64,000 nt of DNA from Flavihumibacter rivuli. GTDB taxonomy: Bacteria; Bacteroidota; Bacteroidia; Chitinophagales; Chitinophagaceae. The stretch's first letter is position 1. Each line of letters begins with the position of its first letter. Shown here one piece after another: positions 8,591 to 16,381 of this stretch. The stretch spans positions 3,748,001 through 3,812,000 of the forward strand of contig NZ_CP092334.1 of assembly GCF_018595685.2 (NCBI RefSeq), in the 5' to 3' direction. Both the position numbers and the translations under genes were made by a program. The notes under the pieces are model-generated. The model was not told the DNA's origin, searched no databases, and worked only from the letters and a program-made list of their open reading frames with translations.

Positions 8591-10813
8591 TCAGTCGATA
8601 TCCAGTTTGGCGGTAAGCTTTTCCAGTTCAATACTCAACAGGTTGATGTATTCGAACTGGTCAGCTATTGTTTTGAGGTCGGAAAGGCGTTGCCGGGTAT
8701 TGGTTTCGAGGGCGCCACTGGCCAGTTCCCTGGAACGTTGTTCCAGTAAGAGTTTCAGCTCTTCGCGGATAACAAAGTTGGCTTCATTGTCTGCAGGGGT
8801 AATCTTGCCCTTTCCCTCGTCCAGGTACTGTGCAGCCGTATCCATATGCAGCAGGGAGGCATTGATGATAGGCCTGAAATTCTCACTCTTGTATGCCTCT
8901 GCCAGCTTCCTGTAGGAGGATAGGGTGGCAATATGTGATGCCAGTACATGGTTCGATACCACCAGCTGGTGTAGCACCTGGGCCTTCTTTTGGTAGCGGC
9001 GCGGTTCGTTCAACATGCGTTGGAATGCATCTGAAAGGTTCGCCAGGCTTACCAGTGCTTCCTTCCTGTGCAGCTTATACTCTGTGTTGCTGAGGGTTTC
9101 GCCGAGGAAGGGCCGGGTGATGAAACGAAAATAGGTGGCATTGGCCCTGATGGTGTTTTTCAGAAGGTCCATGATCTGCTCCTGTTCCCATTTCGGCGGG
9201 ATGGCGAAGGTGGCGATAAAAGCGATCGCTGAGCCGGCAAGGGTGTCCAGCAGCCTGTCCCGTAACACTTCAGTAAAGTCGCCGGGTTTTAGGAAATGGA
9301 AGGCGATCAGGATGTATACCGTCATGCCGATCACGCAAAGCAGGTATTGCACCCTGATCAGGCTATAAGCGATGATCATTCCCATGATCATCAGTCCAAC
9401 CAGCACCCTGTCATCCTTGATGAAATAGAGGATGAGCGCGCCTGCCACTGCCCCAATGAAGGTGCCGGACAAACGTTCAATATTGCGCTGTTTGGTGAGG
9501 CTATAGGCAGGTTTAAGGATCACGATGATGGTGAGCAGGATCCAGTAGCCATGGCCAACATTCAATAGCCTTGACAGGAAAAAACCGGCGAGCAGGGATA
9601 GGCTTACCCTGATGGTATGCCTGAAAATATTGGAATCGATACTCAGGTTGGTGATGAATAATTTCAGGTTGAAGTCGGATGGGGAAACAAACTTATTATA
9701 ATCCACCTGCCTGCTGAAGGTGTCACCCACCTGTTTGTCAAAGCTGGTGTACCGGTGAAGGGTGGTGATCCTGCCATGCAGGTCCTGGATACTGTCGAGG
9801 ATATGCCGAAGGCTGATGAAAGCTTCCAGGTTGGTCTCATTCATTACCTTTTCCCTTCTCTCCTGGAATTGCTGGCGCAGGGATTGAATGGCTTCCGTTA
9901 TTCCCGTGTCCGGCCTGGATCGGCGTCCTTCCTGTAATGCCAGGCCGATCTCTTCCGTATCGTTGGCCAGCCGAAGGATCAGGTCCCGGGCGTTTTGCAG
10001 CAGGCCGGATTCGTCAAGTTGCTCATGCAGTACCCTGTAATCCTGTTGGGAGGTCATGATCCTTTCCAGGAGGTCTACGCTATCCAGGAAAACCATGGTT
10101 AGGATCCTTCCGGTATGGGTAGACTCCTTGACGATCGCCCTGGTCTTGAACAACATTTCCCTCACCAGGCTTTGTTTATTATGGACCTGTACCTGCTGCT
10201 CCATCAGGAGGTTGTAGGTCCTGGTATAGTCTACTTCCGTTTCATAAAAGCCAGCGCGCATCCTGAAGTATTCGGCAGTGGAAATAAGGGCATCGCCCAG
10301 GGCCTGTTGTACCAGCTTATAGGGGCGAAGCCGGTAAAGGGTGAGACTTAGGATCATGTACCATATTCCACCTGCACTTATGAACAGCCCATTCCTCAAT
10401 ATTTCTTCCAGTGAAGCCCTTTCATCAATACTCAATACCATTACCAACAAGCCGGCTCCACCCACAGCATTGGCCCTTAAACCATAAACGCCCACCATGG
10501 AAAACAGGAAGCCCGCGGTGGCGATCAGCAGGGCCAGCAAGCCGGGAACGGAAAGGCTGATACCGGTTATGACAGAGGTGAGGAATACAAGGATGATGGC
10601 AGCTGTCATGCCATTGATGCGGTGGTGGATGGGTCCGGCATTATCGGTGAGGCCAACGCAAAGGGCGCCAAGGGCCATGGCAACACCGGTCTGCAACTGG
10701 TCAAAATAATTGGCAATCAGGACAGGTGTCATCACTCCCGCAGTCAGCCTGACCCCTTCATAGAGATAATAGCTGCTGCTGAATTTTTTAAAGGCCTTGA
10801 TATAATCGATCAT
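8591..10813 (-). CDS. FUSC family (YccS/YhfK-like) inner-membrane protein
   Basis: 740 residues from ATG 10813 (MIDYIKAFKKFSSSYYLYEG). This start lies seven bases after a TATTTTTG box; a start seven codons upstream would overlap the promoter. Two repeats of about six transmembrane segments (residues about 25-165 and 385-520), each followed by a long soluble helical region, give the YccS layout; the second set includes the FUSC-like stretch GYWILLTIIVILKPAYSLTK. Members are related to aromatic-acid efflux pumps (AaeB) and fusaric acid resistance proteins, but the function of YccS itself is not established. It stands alone, with its own promoter and a shared terminator. Confidence 0.82.
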   Translation of the reverse strand: MIDYIKAFKKFSSSYYLYEGVRLTAGVMTPVLIANYFDQLQTGVAMALGALCVGLTDNAGPIHHRINGMTAAIILVFLTSVITGISLSVPGLLALLIATAGFLFSMVGVYGLRANAVGGAGLLVMVLSIDERASLEEILRNGLFISAGGIWYMILSLTLYRLRPYKLVQQALGDALISTAEYFRMRAGFYETEVDYTRTYNLLMEQQVQVHNKQSLVREMLFKTRAIVKESTHTGRILTMVFLDSVDLLERIMTSQQDYRVLHEQLDESGLLQNARDLILRLANDTEEIGLALQEGRRSRPDTGITEAIQSLRQQFQERREKVMNETNLEAFISLRHILDSIQDLHGRITTLHRYTSFDKQVGDTFSRQVDYNKFVSPSDFNLKLFITNLSIDSNIFRHTIRVSLSLLAGFFLSRLLNVGHGYWILLTIIVILKPAYSLTKQRNIERLSGTFIGAVAGALILYFIKDDRVLVGLMIMGMIIAYSLIRVQYLLCVIGMTVYILIAFHFLKPGDFTEVLRDRLLDTLAGSAIAFIATFAIPPKWEQEQIMDLLKNTIRANATYFRFITRPFLGETLSNTEYKLHRKEALVSLANLSDAFQRMLNEPRRYQKKAQVLHQLVVSNHVLASHIATLSSYRKLAEAYKSENFRPIINASLLHMDTAAQYLDEGKGKITPADNEANFVIREELKLLLEQRSRELASGALETNTRQRLSDLKTIADQFEYINLLSIELEKLTAKLDID

Positions 10814-10820
10814 CCAGGCC

Positions 10821-10828
10821 CAAAAATA
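10821..10828 (-). promoter_or_regulatory. -7 element TATTTTTG for the FUSC gene
   Basis: Exact TAnnTTTG on the minus strand, seven bases upstream of the ATG at 10813, giving at most a very short 5' leader. Confidence 0.6.
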
Positions 10829-11164
10829 CGGCATACCCTAAACTTGAGGGAGGGTCTTTTCGTGCATACCCAGCCGTTAGGTGTCCCGGCATGGCAGGAT
10901 TTCCCGATCAGGGAACTTGGGTATTTTGCAGGTGACTGGTATGCATTTTTCCTGTCCTTGTTCAGTTGGGATGGCCATACTGCCCGACCGGAAAGGGCTT
11001 TCCAGGCCGGCTTGGCAACAATGATTAAGTTGTTGTTTGTCAATAGGCTATAATTCTTTTACCGGTTGGCCAGAAGCCCCAGGTGCTCCATGGGTTTGTG
11101 AAAGTCGGTTTGCCCGGGCCTTTCTCCCCTGATTTTTCCTCCTGAAAATTTTTTAAGGGGGGTA
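10829..11164. other. Gene-free region upstream of the polysaccharide operon, no gene recognised
   Basis: No reading frame here has a recognisable protein or a start with promoter support. An inverted repeat TGCATACC (10863-10870) / GGTATGCA (10938-10945) encloses about 67 bases. A CCCCT/AGGGG pair around 11117-11155 with T-rich sequence could be weak structure. No known riboswitch was recognised. The rest looks like plain spacer. Confidence 0.4.
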
Positions 11165-11198
11165 TTGCAAGATCAAAAACTGCGATATACTTTTGATC
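11165..11198 (+). promoter_or_regulatory. Consensus Bacteroidota promoter with overlapping inverted repeat, for the exopolysaccharide operon
   Basis: TTG at 11165-11167, then 20 bases, then TACTTTTG at 11188-11195: the best full -33/-7 promoter in the window. A perfect 8-base inverted repeat, GATCAAAA (11171-11178) and TTTTGATC (11191-11198), covers the spacer and the -7 box, so a dimeric regulator bound there would block or direct transcription. Transcription would start near 11199, leaving a leader of about 270 bases before the first gene at 11473. Confidence 0.6.
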
Positions 11199-11266
11199 CA
11201 GATTCCAATCTATCCTACCTCATCCGAGGTTTGAATGCCATCACTTGTTGATCATCTGGTATCCCC

Positions 11267-11466
11267 CCAATCGTTAATCCCTTTAAATCGTACCCAGTGA
11301 TGGAAACTATTACCACACCCCAAAGTGCCGACCGCGCACGAGCTTTTCCCAATCATTACAGTTGCCCAAATCTTAATTCTCCCCTGGCTGCATAACCGCC
11401 AGCAGGACCTGTTGTTTGATCCCCAGAGCCAATGGCTCACTATTACCAATCATTACCCTTTAAATC
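11267..11466 (+). repeat. Repeated motif in the leader of the exopolysaccharide operon
   Basis: Two near-identical copies of about 21-23 bases at 11267-11289 and 11446-11466 share CCAATC(G/A)TTA followed by CCCTTTAAATC, and a half copy CCCAATCATTAC lies at 11348-11359. CTATTACCA also occurs twice (11307-11315 and 11440-11448). The last copy ends six bases before the first start codon. Could be binding sites for a regulator or an mRNA-level element; neither is shown. Confidence 0.5.
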
Positions 11467-11472
11467 TATTGT

Positions 11473-11868
11473 ATGTACTTCGCTAAGAAAGCCCTCCTCA
11501 TCAATGATGATCAGCAGTTGCTGAACGCCATGGCAACTATCCTCCGTAATGAAAACTTTGAAGTTGTTACCGCCCTTGGTGGTAAGCAGGGCCTGATGGC
11601 CATCCGTGAGGCTTCTTTTGACCTTGTGATCACAGATATTACCATGTCCTACTGCAGCGGCTTTGAGCTCATCGCTGAAACCAAGGAAAATGCGGATACT
11701 AAGGATACCTCAATCTTCGTTATATCATCGATAGGGAATGAATCCACTATTGCAGAATGTTTTGAAATGGGGGTGGATGCCTACATCCAGAAGCCCTTTG
11801 TTCCAAAATCATTCCTGTACAATATCAACCGAATCCTATTCGATAAAGCCTATGCACTCGCTAGTTGA
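11473..11868 (+). CDS. Receiver-domain response regulator without output domain
   Basis: 131 residues forming one CheY-like receiver: acidic pair Asp12-Asp13, phosphoacceptor Asp55 in DLVITDITMS, and Lys107 in QKPF. The usual Thr/Ser after beta4 is Ser85 or Ser86 (VISS). There is no DNA-binding or enzymatic domain, so it must act through a partner protein. It is the first gene of a five-gene operon and overlaps the HEAT-repeat gene by 17 bases, which suggests translational coupling. In this setting it may switch polysaccharide synthesis on or off by binding the HEAT protein or the GT2 synthase, in place of the c-di-GMP control used by Proteobacteria. That role is inference; no kinase gene is adjacent. 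Confidence 0.88.
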   Translation: MYFAKKALLINDDQQLLNAMATILRNENFEVVTALGGKQGLMAIREASFDLVITDITMSYCSGFELIAETKENADTKDTSIFVISSIGNESTIAECFEMGVDAYIQKPFVPKSFLYNINRILFDKAYALAS

Positions 11869-12979
11869 GTTTTACCTCGCCCTTCCAATCGTTATCCGGT
11901 TGGTTTTGGCCTTTAGTGTCCTTTTTGTAGCCCTGGCTATATTCCTTTTTATAAGGATGATGGCTTGGAAAAGCAGGACATTGAAAAAGGAACAAAGGGA
12001 AGCCTTGCTTAGCCAGCAAATTGACCAGGTCCTCACCGAGCAAATCATTGCCAGGACCGATTGGTCACAGCACAATGCTGATGTTGGCTTGCTCAGTTGT
12101 GTTCAGCAGCTGAGGTCGCTTCCCCTTCGCCAACCATTGGTCAGGGATGTGCTGGCCAAAAGACTGATCCATAACAAGCACAATTTCTCTGGTGAGATCA
12201 ATGAAATGCTCACCAGGGTTTACCTGATGCTTGGACTCCATAAAGAAAGCCTGGCCGATGTAGTGTCAAAGCATCGCAAGGTTAGGCTGGCAGCCATGCA
12301 TGAACTGTACATGATGGATATTAAAGTGGATGAGTCCATCGTTCAGCCCTTATTGTTCCATAAGGATGAACTTACCCGCAAGTATGCCCGGTGTTTCCTG
12401 ATCAAGCATGCTCCATCTGCTTCTTTCGAGTTCCTGGACCAGGTAAAGGACCAGTTCCTTCCCTGGGAACAATATGAATTGCATGCCATTATGGCTCGGC
12501 GCGATTGCCTGGATGTGCCTTTGTTTGCCCAATGGATCCGTTCCGACCTGAATCCGGGTGTTGTTTCCTTTAGTATTAAGATGGCTGTTCATTTCAAACA
12601 GCATGATGCCATTCCCGTCCTGATCAGGTTGCTGGAAGAAGGATCTCAGGAATTGAGGAAGGAAGCGATCGTTGCATTGGGAAGATTCAAATCATTGGAG
12701 GCTGAGGAAGCATTGGTGTTGAGGTATGCTAGTGAATCCATTCCCGTTAAGCTGGAGATCCTGAAGGCACTTGGCAGGATTGCCTCAGGAAGGTGTATCC
12801 ATTTCCTGGCGAATGTATTTTATGGCGCCACAAGTGTAGACATCAAGAAATCGGCTATGCGTTCCCTCGTGGAGCAAGGACGCCAGGCGGCATCAGTTAT
12901 TGAAGACATGATCGCTGAGGCAAAGGGTATTGACAAGTTAGTGATCCAACAATCCATTCATCCTATAAGTAAACACTAA
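11852..12979 (+). CDS. Membrane-anchored HEAT-repeat protein of the exopolysaccharide operon
   Basis: 375 residues from ATG 11852 (MHSLVEFYLALPIVIRLVLA); upstream in-frame codons lie deep inside the previous gene. A single N-terminal transmembrane helix (about 8-34) is followed by a charged linker and a long all-helical domain. HEAT_2-type repeats are clearest near the C-terminus, for example HDAIPVLIRLLEEGSQELRK followed by EAIVALGRFKS. The topology places the solenoid in the cytoplasm. It overlaps the receiver gene and its stop shares one base with the start of the GT2 gene, so all three are probably made together. Likely a scaffold between receiver and synthase; no enzymatic motif is visible. 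Confidence 0.75.
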   Translation: MHSLVEFYLALPIVIRLVLAFSVLFVALAIFLFIRMMAWKSRTLKKEQREALLSQQIDQVLTEQIIARTDWSQHNADVGLLSCVQQLRSLPLRQPLVRDVLAKRLIHNKHNFSGEINEMLTRVYLMLGLHKESLADVVSKHRKVRLAAMHELYMMDIKVDESIVQPLLFHKDELTRKYARCFLIKHAPSASFEFLDQVKDQFLPWEQYELHAIMARRDCLDVPLFAQWIRSDLNPGVVSFSIKMAVHFKQHDAIPVLIRLLEEGSQELRKEAIVALGRFKSLEAEEALVLRYASESIPVKLEILKALGRIASGRCIHFLANVFYGATSVDIKKSAMRSLVEQGRQAASVIEDMIAEAKGIDKLVIQQSIHPISKH

Positions 12980-14433
12980 TGAATTATTCTTTTTGGGATC
13001 CTGTGATCTGGGCATTTGACCTGGGGATCTTATTTTATTCAGTAGGACTGTTTTCCTTGTACCTGATGCTGGCCTTACTTGCCTATAAAGGTATCCGCCG
13101 CAACAGGGAAAGAAATAAATTGAGACTGGAGACTATCCTGGAGAAGTCGCCCCTTACTCCGGGTATTTCCATTGTTGCCCCTGCCTTCAATGAAGGGCCC
13201 ACTATCATTGCCAATGTGCGGTCTTTGCTTACACTGAACTATCCCAGGTTCGAGGTGATCATTGTAAATGATGGTTCCACAGACGATACTCTTGATAAAC
13301 TGATCAATGAGTTCAAATTGGTCCGCCACGATATTCCTTACGAATCAAAAGTGCCTTCCCAACCCATTCGCTGTTTCTTCAAGTCCACCAGCATGGCGTA
13401 TAGCAATCTCATTGTCGTGGACAAGGTAAACGGCAAGTCGAAAGCAGATGCCGTCAATGCAGGTATCAATATAGCCTCCTATCCTTATCTCCTCAATACT
13501 GATGTGGATTGTATCCTGGACAGGGACACCTTATTGAAGCTGGTCCAGCCTTTTATGGAAGACGGCAAACGGGTGATCGCTGTAGGTGCGGGCCTGAGGA
13601 TCGCTAATTCCTGTGAGGTAGACAGGGGAACCATGATGCAGGTGAAAGTGCCTGAAGGCATGATACCTCGTTTCCAGGAAGTGGAATATATCCGCTCTTT
13701 CGTGCTGGGTAAAGTTGGCTGGTCACAAATGAATGCCGTGCCTAATGTCTCCGGCGGCCTTGGCTTGTTTGATACGGATATCCTGATCAAGGCGGGTGGT
13801 TACGATCCCCGGTCATTTGGTGAGGATATGGACATGATCGTCAGAATGGCAAAGTATATGTGTGACAACAAACAAGACTACGCTATACGCTATGTGCCAC
13901 AGGCATTGTGTTGGACCGAAGCCCCCGACAACCTCAAGGTATTTGGACGCCAGCGTACCCGTTGGGCGCGGGGCTTGTTCCAGATCTTTGCCCAGCATGG
14001 TAAAATGCTGCTCCATCCGCGTTATAAGCGAATGGGCCTGATCACCTTTCCGTATAATTTCTTCTTTGAGTTGCTCGCCCCGATTATTGAGTTCCTGGGC
14101 CTGATCACCTATTTTGTATTGATTGCCACTGGCCAGATCAATTTTGTTCATGCAGGCATCCTGTTGGTGTTCGTGTATTCCTTCTCCGTGTTTATTACCC
14201 TGCTGAGTATTATGTATGACCAGTTCGCCATGAATAATTATTCCAGTCCCCGTGAGCTGGCGAAATTGTGCATGGCTGCTGTATTGGAACCATTCCTTTA
14301 CCATCCGCTGATCATATTCTTCTCCCTGAAAGGATACTTCAACCAACTGTTCGGCAGGCAACATGCCTGGGGGAATATGCAACGGAAGGGATTCAGGCAA
14401 CAGGCAGATCAGCCAAGTGTAATTATCAGATAA
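12979..14433 (+). CDS. Processive family 2 glycosyltransferase (polysaccharide synthase)
   Basis: 484 residues. An N-terminal membrane helix (about 17-37), a cytoplasmic GT-A domain, then several C-terminal membrane helices (about 350-440). Synthase residues are all present: Asp98 in VNDGSTDD, Asp175-Val-Asp177 in NTDVDC, the acid Glu282-Asp283 in FGEDMD, and Gln325-Arg-Thr-Arg-Trp329, the QxxRW motif of processive enzymes such as PgaC/IcaA, BcsA and HasA. It should polymerise a nucleotide-sugar into a beta-linked chain and push it across the inner membrane. The sugar cannot be read from sequence. ATGA overlap with the HEAT gene upstream; the outer-membrane gene starts 11 bases downstream. 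Confidence 0.9.
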   Translation: MNYSFWDPVIWAFDLGILFYSVGLFSLYLMLALLAYKGIRRNRERNKLRLETILEKSPLTPGISIVAPAFNEGPTIIANVRSLLTLNYPRFEVIIVNDGSTDDTLDKLINEFKLVRHDIPYESKVPSQPIRCFFKSTSMAYSNLIVVDKVNGKSKADAVNAGINIASYPYLLNTDVDCILDRDTLLKLVQPFMEDGKRVIAVGAGLRIANSCEVDRGTMMQVKVPEGMIPRFQEVEYIRSFVLGKVGWSQMNAVPNVSGGLGLFDTDILIKAGGYDPRSFGEDMDMIVRMAKYMCDNKQDYAIRYVPQALCWTEAPDNLKVFGRQRTRWARGLFQIFAQHGKMLLHPRYKRMGLITFPYNFFFELLAPIIEFLGLITYFVLIATGQINFVHAGILLVFVYSFSVFITLLSIMYDQFAMNNYSSPRELAKLCMAAVLEPFLYHPLIIFFSLKGYFNQLFGRQHAWGNMQRKGFRQQADQPSVIIR

Positions 14434-14444
14434 ATCCAATTGTG

Positions 14445-16358
14445 ATGAATATCCTGGAAAAAGCTAAGCTTATTGTTATGCTCTCCATACCGGCTGCGGT
14501 TTTACTGAGCCAGCCTTCCAGCGCACAGGACAGGCGCACCAGTTCGGATGATTTGTTGAAAATGGCGCTGCATGAGGCCAATACCTTGGGCAATACAGCC
14601 AAGGCGATCGAATTATGCAAGCGCGCACTAAGGCAGAGCCCCGATTATGCAGATGTGCACCAGTTGCTGGGGAAGCTCTACCGGGTATCAGGTGAAACCG
14701 ATCTTAGCAGGCAGGAGTACCTCCTCTTGCTTAAGAAGAACCCACGTGATACCGACGCTCTCATCAGCCTCTTTAACCTTGAATCTGAAGCGAAGCGCTA
14801 TGATGCTGCACTTGCTTACCTTAACCAGGCCCTGCAGGTTCAGCCGGGCAAAGAGGATTTCCTCTTCAGGAAGGCTTACTTGCTGGAGGAAATGAAGCAA
14901 TTGGATGAAGCTGTTTTGTTGTCCGAAAGTTTATACAAGCAATTTCCCGGCAATAAGAAATATACAACCATGTACTGCGACCAACTGTTTCAGTTGTCCA
15001 GGGAGCAGGCGAGAACGGGGAATACCGAAAATGCGATCCGAGGTTTGCAACGACTGTTGGCAGTTGATCCACAGCACCGGGATGCTTTGGTCGCATTGGT
15101 AAATCATTACTATACGAGCGGGCAGCTTGACCAGGCGATCAGGTATTGTGAACTGGGCCTGGCTGCCAATCCTGTTGATTCTGTCTTCCTGTTGAAGCAG
15201 TCGGCCTTCCTGTTGGAATCCGGCAAGCCTGCACAGGCTATTGATGCATCCGGCCTTTTGGCAAGGTCCTATCCGGACAATGAGCGTTTCGCCCAAATCT
15301 ATTATGACCAGTTGTTGGGTTATGGTGTAGGGTTGATGAAGCAGGATAGTATCAAGCCGGCCTCAGCGGTATGGGCAAGGATGCATACCGATTTTCCAAA
15401 GGATACTGCCGCATTGCAATACCTTTCTGCTAACATGATCCAGGAGAAGCATTACGATTCTGCACTGGGTTATATTGAGAAAGGTCTTTTGCTCATGCCT
15501 GCTTCCTATAAGTTCCAGAGCATGAAAACCGAGGCACTGGAAGCCAAGGGTGAATATGCCAAAGCTTACCAATCTGCCCGGCAAATGCTGCAATCCAATC
15601 CCGGCGATGTGAAGTTGCGCTCCTATGTTAATTACCTGCAGTACAAAAGCAAGCGCAACCAAATTGGGGTCATGCACCTGCAGAGCATTTACGATAATGA
15701 TATCCCTACGGCCAGTATCACCACTTTACAATACCTGCGCTTCCATAAGAAAGGAAGTATTGGGGGAAGGATAAACTTTGCCGATCGTAATAACCAGCAA
15801 GGTGTGCAGTTTGAGCTGGAGAGTTACCTGAAACACAACCAGTACCTGTATTCTTACATGGTGGCAGGATGGGCAACCAATGATGTATTGCCACAATGGC
15901 GAGCAGGTTATTCCCTCTTCAAAAACCTGGGTAAGAATTGGGAAGGTGAATTGGGTGCGCGGTACCTGTATGCCGGCGGTGAGAATGTTTGGTCGGGTGT
16001 TTGGTCAGCCAGCAAGACATGGAAAAAGAACTGGACCAACTTCCGTGGGTTTATCATTAATGATGCAGGGGAGTGGTATCATGCCTATACCCTGACCAGC
16101 AGGTTCTTCCTCAAAAAACCTAATGAATATGTCTCCTTTATTGGAGGATTGGGAACCAGCCCCGATGACAGGAGCCGTAACTACCAGATCAATAATCTCC
16201 TTGGGTTCCTTGCCCATTCGGCGGGTATGGGTATCCAGAAGACCATCAAAACCAACACAATTGTAAACCTAACCGGGGTTTGGACCAACCAGCGGATTGC
16301 GGAAAAGCAGAGCTATAACCAGTATGATATTACTTTCACCCTCTTGCAAATGTTCTAA
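14445..16358 (+). CDS. TPR protein with C-terminal YaiO-type outer-membrane beta-barrel
   Basis: 637 residues from ATG 14445; the frame is open far upstream but only this ATG opens a signal peptide (ending PSSAQ). Residues about 35-430 hold tandem tetratricopeptide repeats (for instance AKAIELCKRALRQSPDYADV and YDAALAYLNQALQVQPGKED). The last 210 residues alternate as beta strands and end in aromatic Phe, as barrel proteins do, resembling the YaiO family. TPR plus barrel is the architecture of PgaA, which guides and exports poly-GlcNAc through the outer membrane. It follows the GT2 synthase by 11 bases. Export role is inferred from architecture and position. Confidence 0.82.
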   Translation: MNILEKAKLIVMLSIPAAVLLSQPSSAQDRRTSSDDLLKMALHEANTLGNTAKAIELCKRALRQSPDYADVHQLLGKLYRVSGETDLSRQEYLLLLKKNPRDTDALISLFNLESEAKRYDAALAYLNQALQVQPGKEDFLFRKAYLLEEMKQLDEAVLLSESLYKQFPGNKKYTTMYCDQLFQLSREQARTGNTENAIRGLQRLLAVDPQHRDALVALVNHYYTSGQLDQAIRYCELGLAANPVDSVFLLKQSAFLLESGKPAQAIDASGLLARSYPDNERFAQIYYDQLLGYGVGLMKQDSIKPASAVWARMHTDFPKDTAALQYLSANMIQEKHYDSALGYIEKGLLLMPASYKFQSMKTEALEAKGEYAKAYQSARQMLQSNPGDVKLRSYVNYLQYKSKRNQIGVMHLQSIYDNDIPTASITTLQYLRFHKKGSIGGRINFADRNNQQGVQFELESYLKHNQYLYSYMVAGWATNDVLPQWRAGYSLFKNLGKNWEGELGARYLYAGGENVWSGVWSASKTWKKNWTNFRGFIINDAGEWYHAYTLTSRFFLKKPNEYVSFIGGLGTSPDDRSRNYQINNLLGFLAHSAGMGIQKTIKTNTIVNLTGVWTNQRIAEKQSYNQYDITFTLLQMF

Positions 16359-16381
16359 TTTGCCGGGTATCCAAGTTGGTT

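Noticed and set aside
10863..10945. Possible riboswitch or structured RNA between TGCATACC and GGTATGCA
   Set aside because: No conserved core of a known riboswitch class could be found, and both flanking genes lie too far away; recorded only as an inverted repeat.
10810..11043. 77-codon minus-strand frame in the gene-free region
   Set aside because: It overlaps the FUSC promoter and start, and its composition is not protein-like.
10622..11053. 143-codon plus-strand frame overlapping the 5' end of the FUSC gene
   Set aside because: Its first half is antisense to a clear membrane protein gene, no family is recognisable and no promoter supports it.
11738..11851. Longer start for the HEAT-repeat protein
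   Set aside because: The extra 38 residues are an out-of-frame reading of the receiver gene; ATG 11852 opens the membrane helix.
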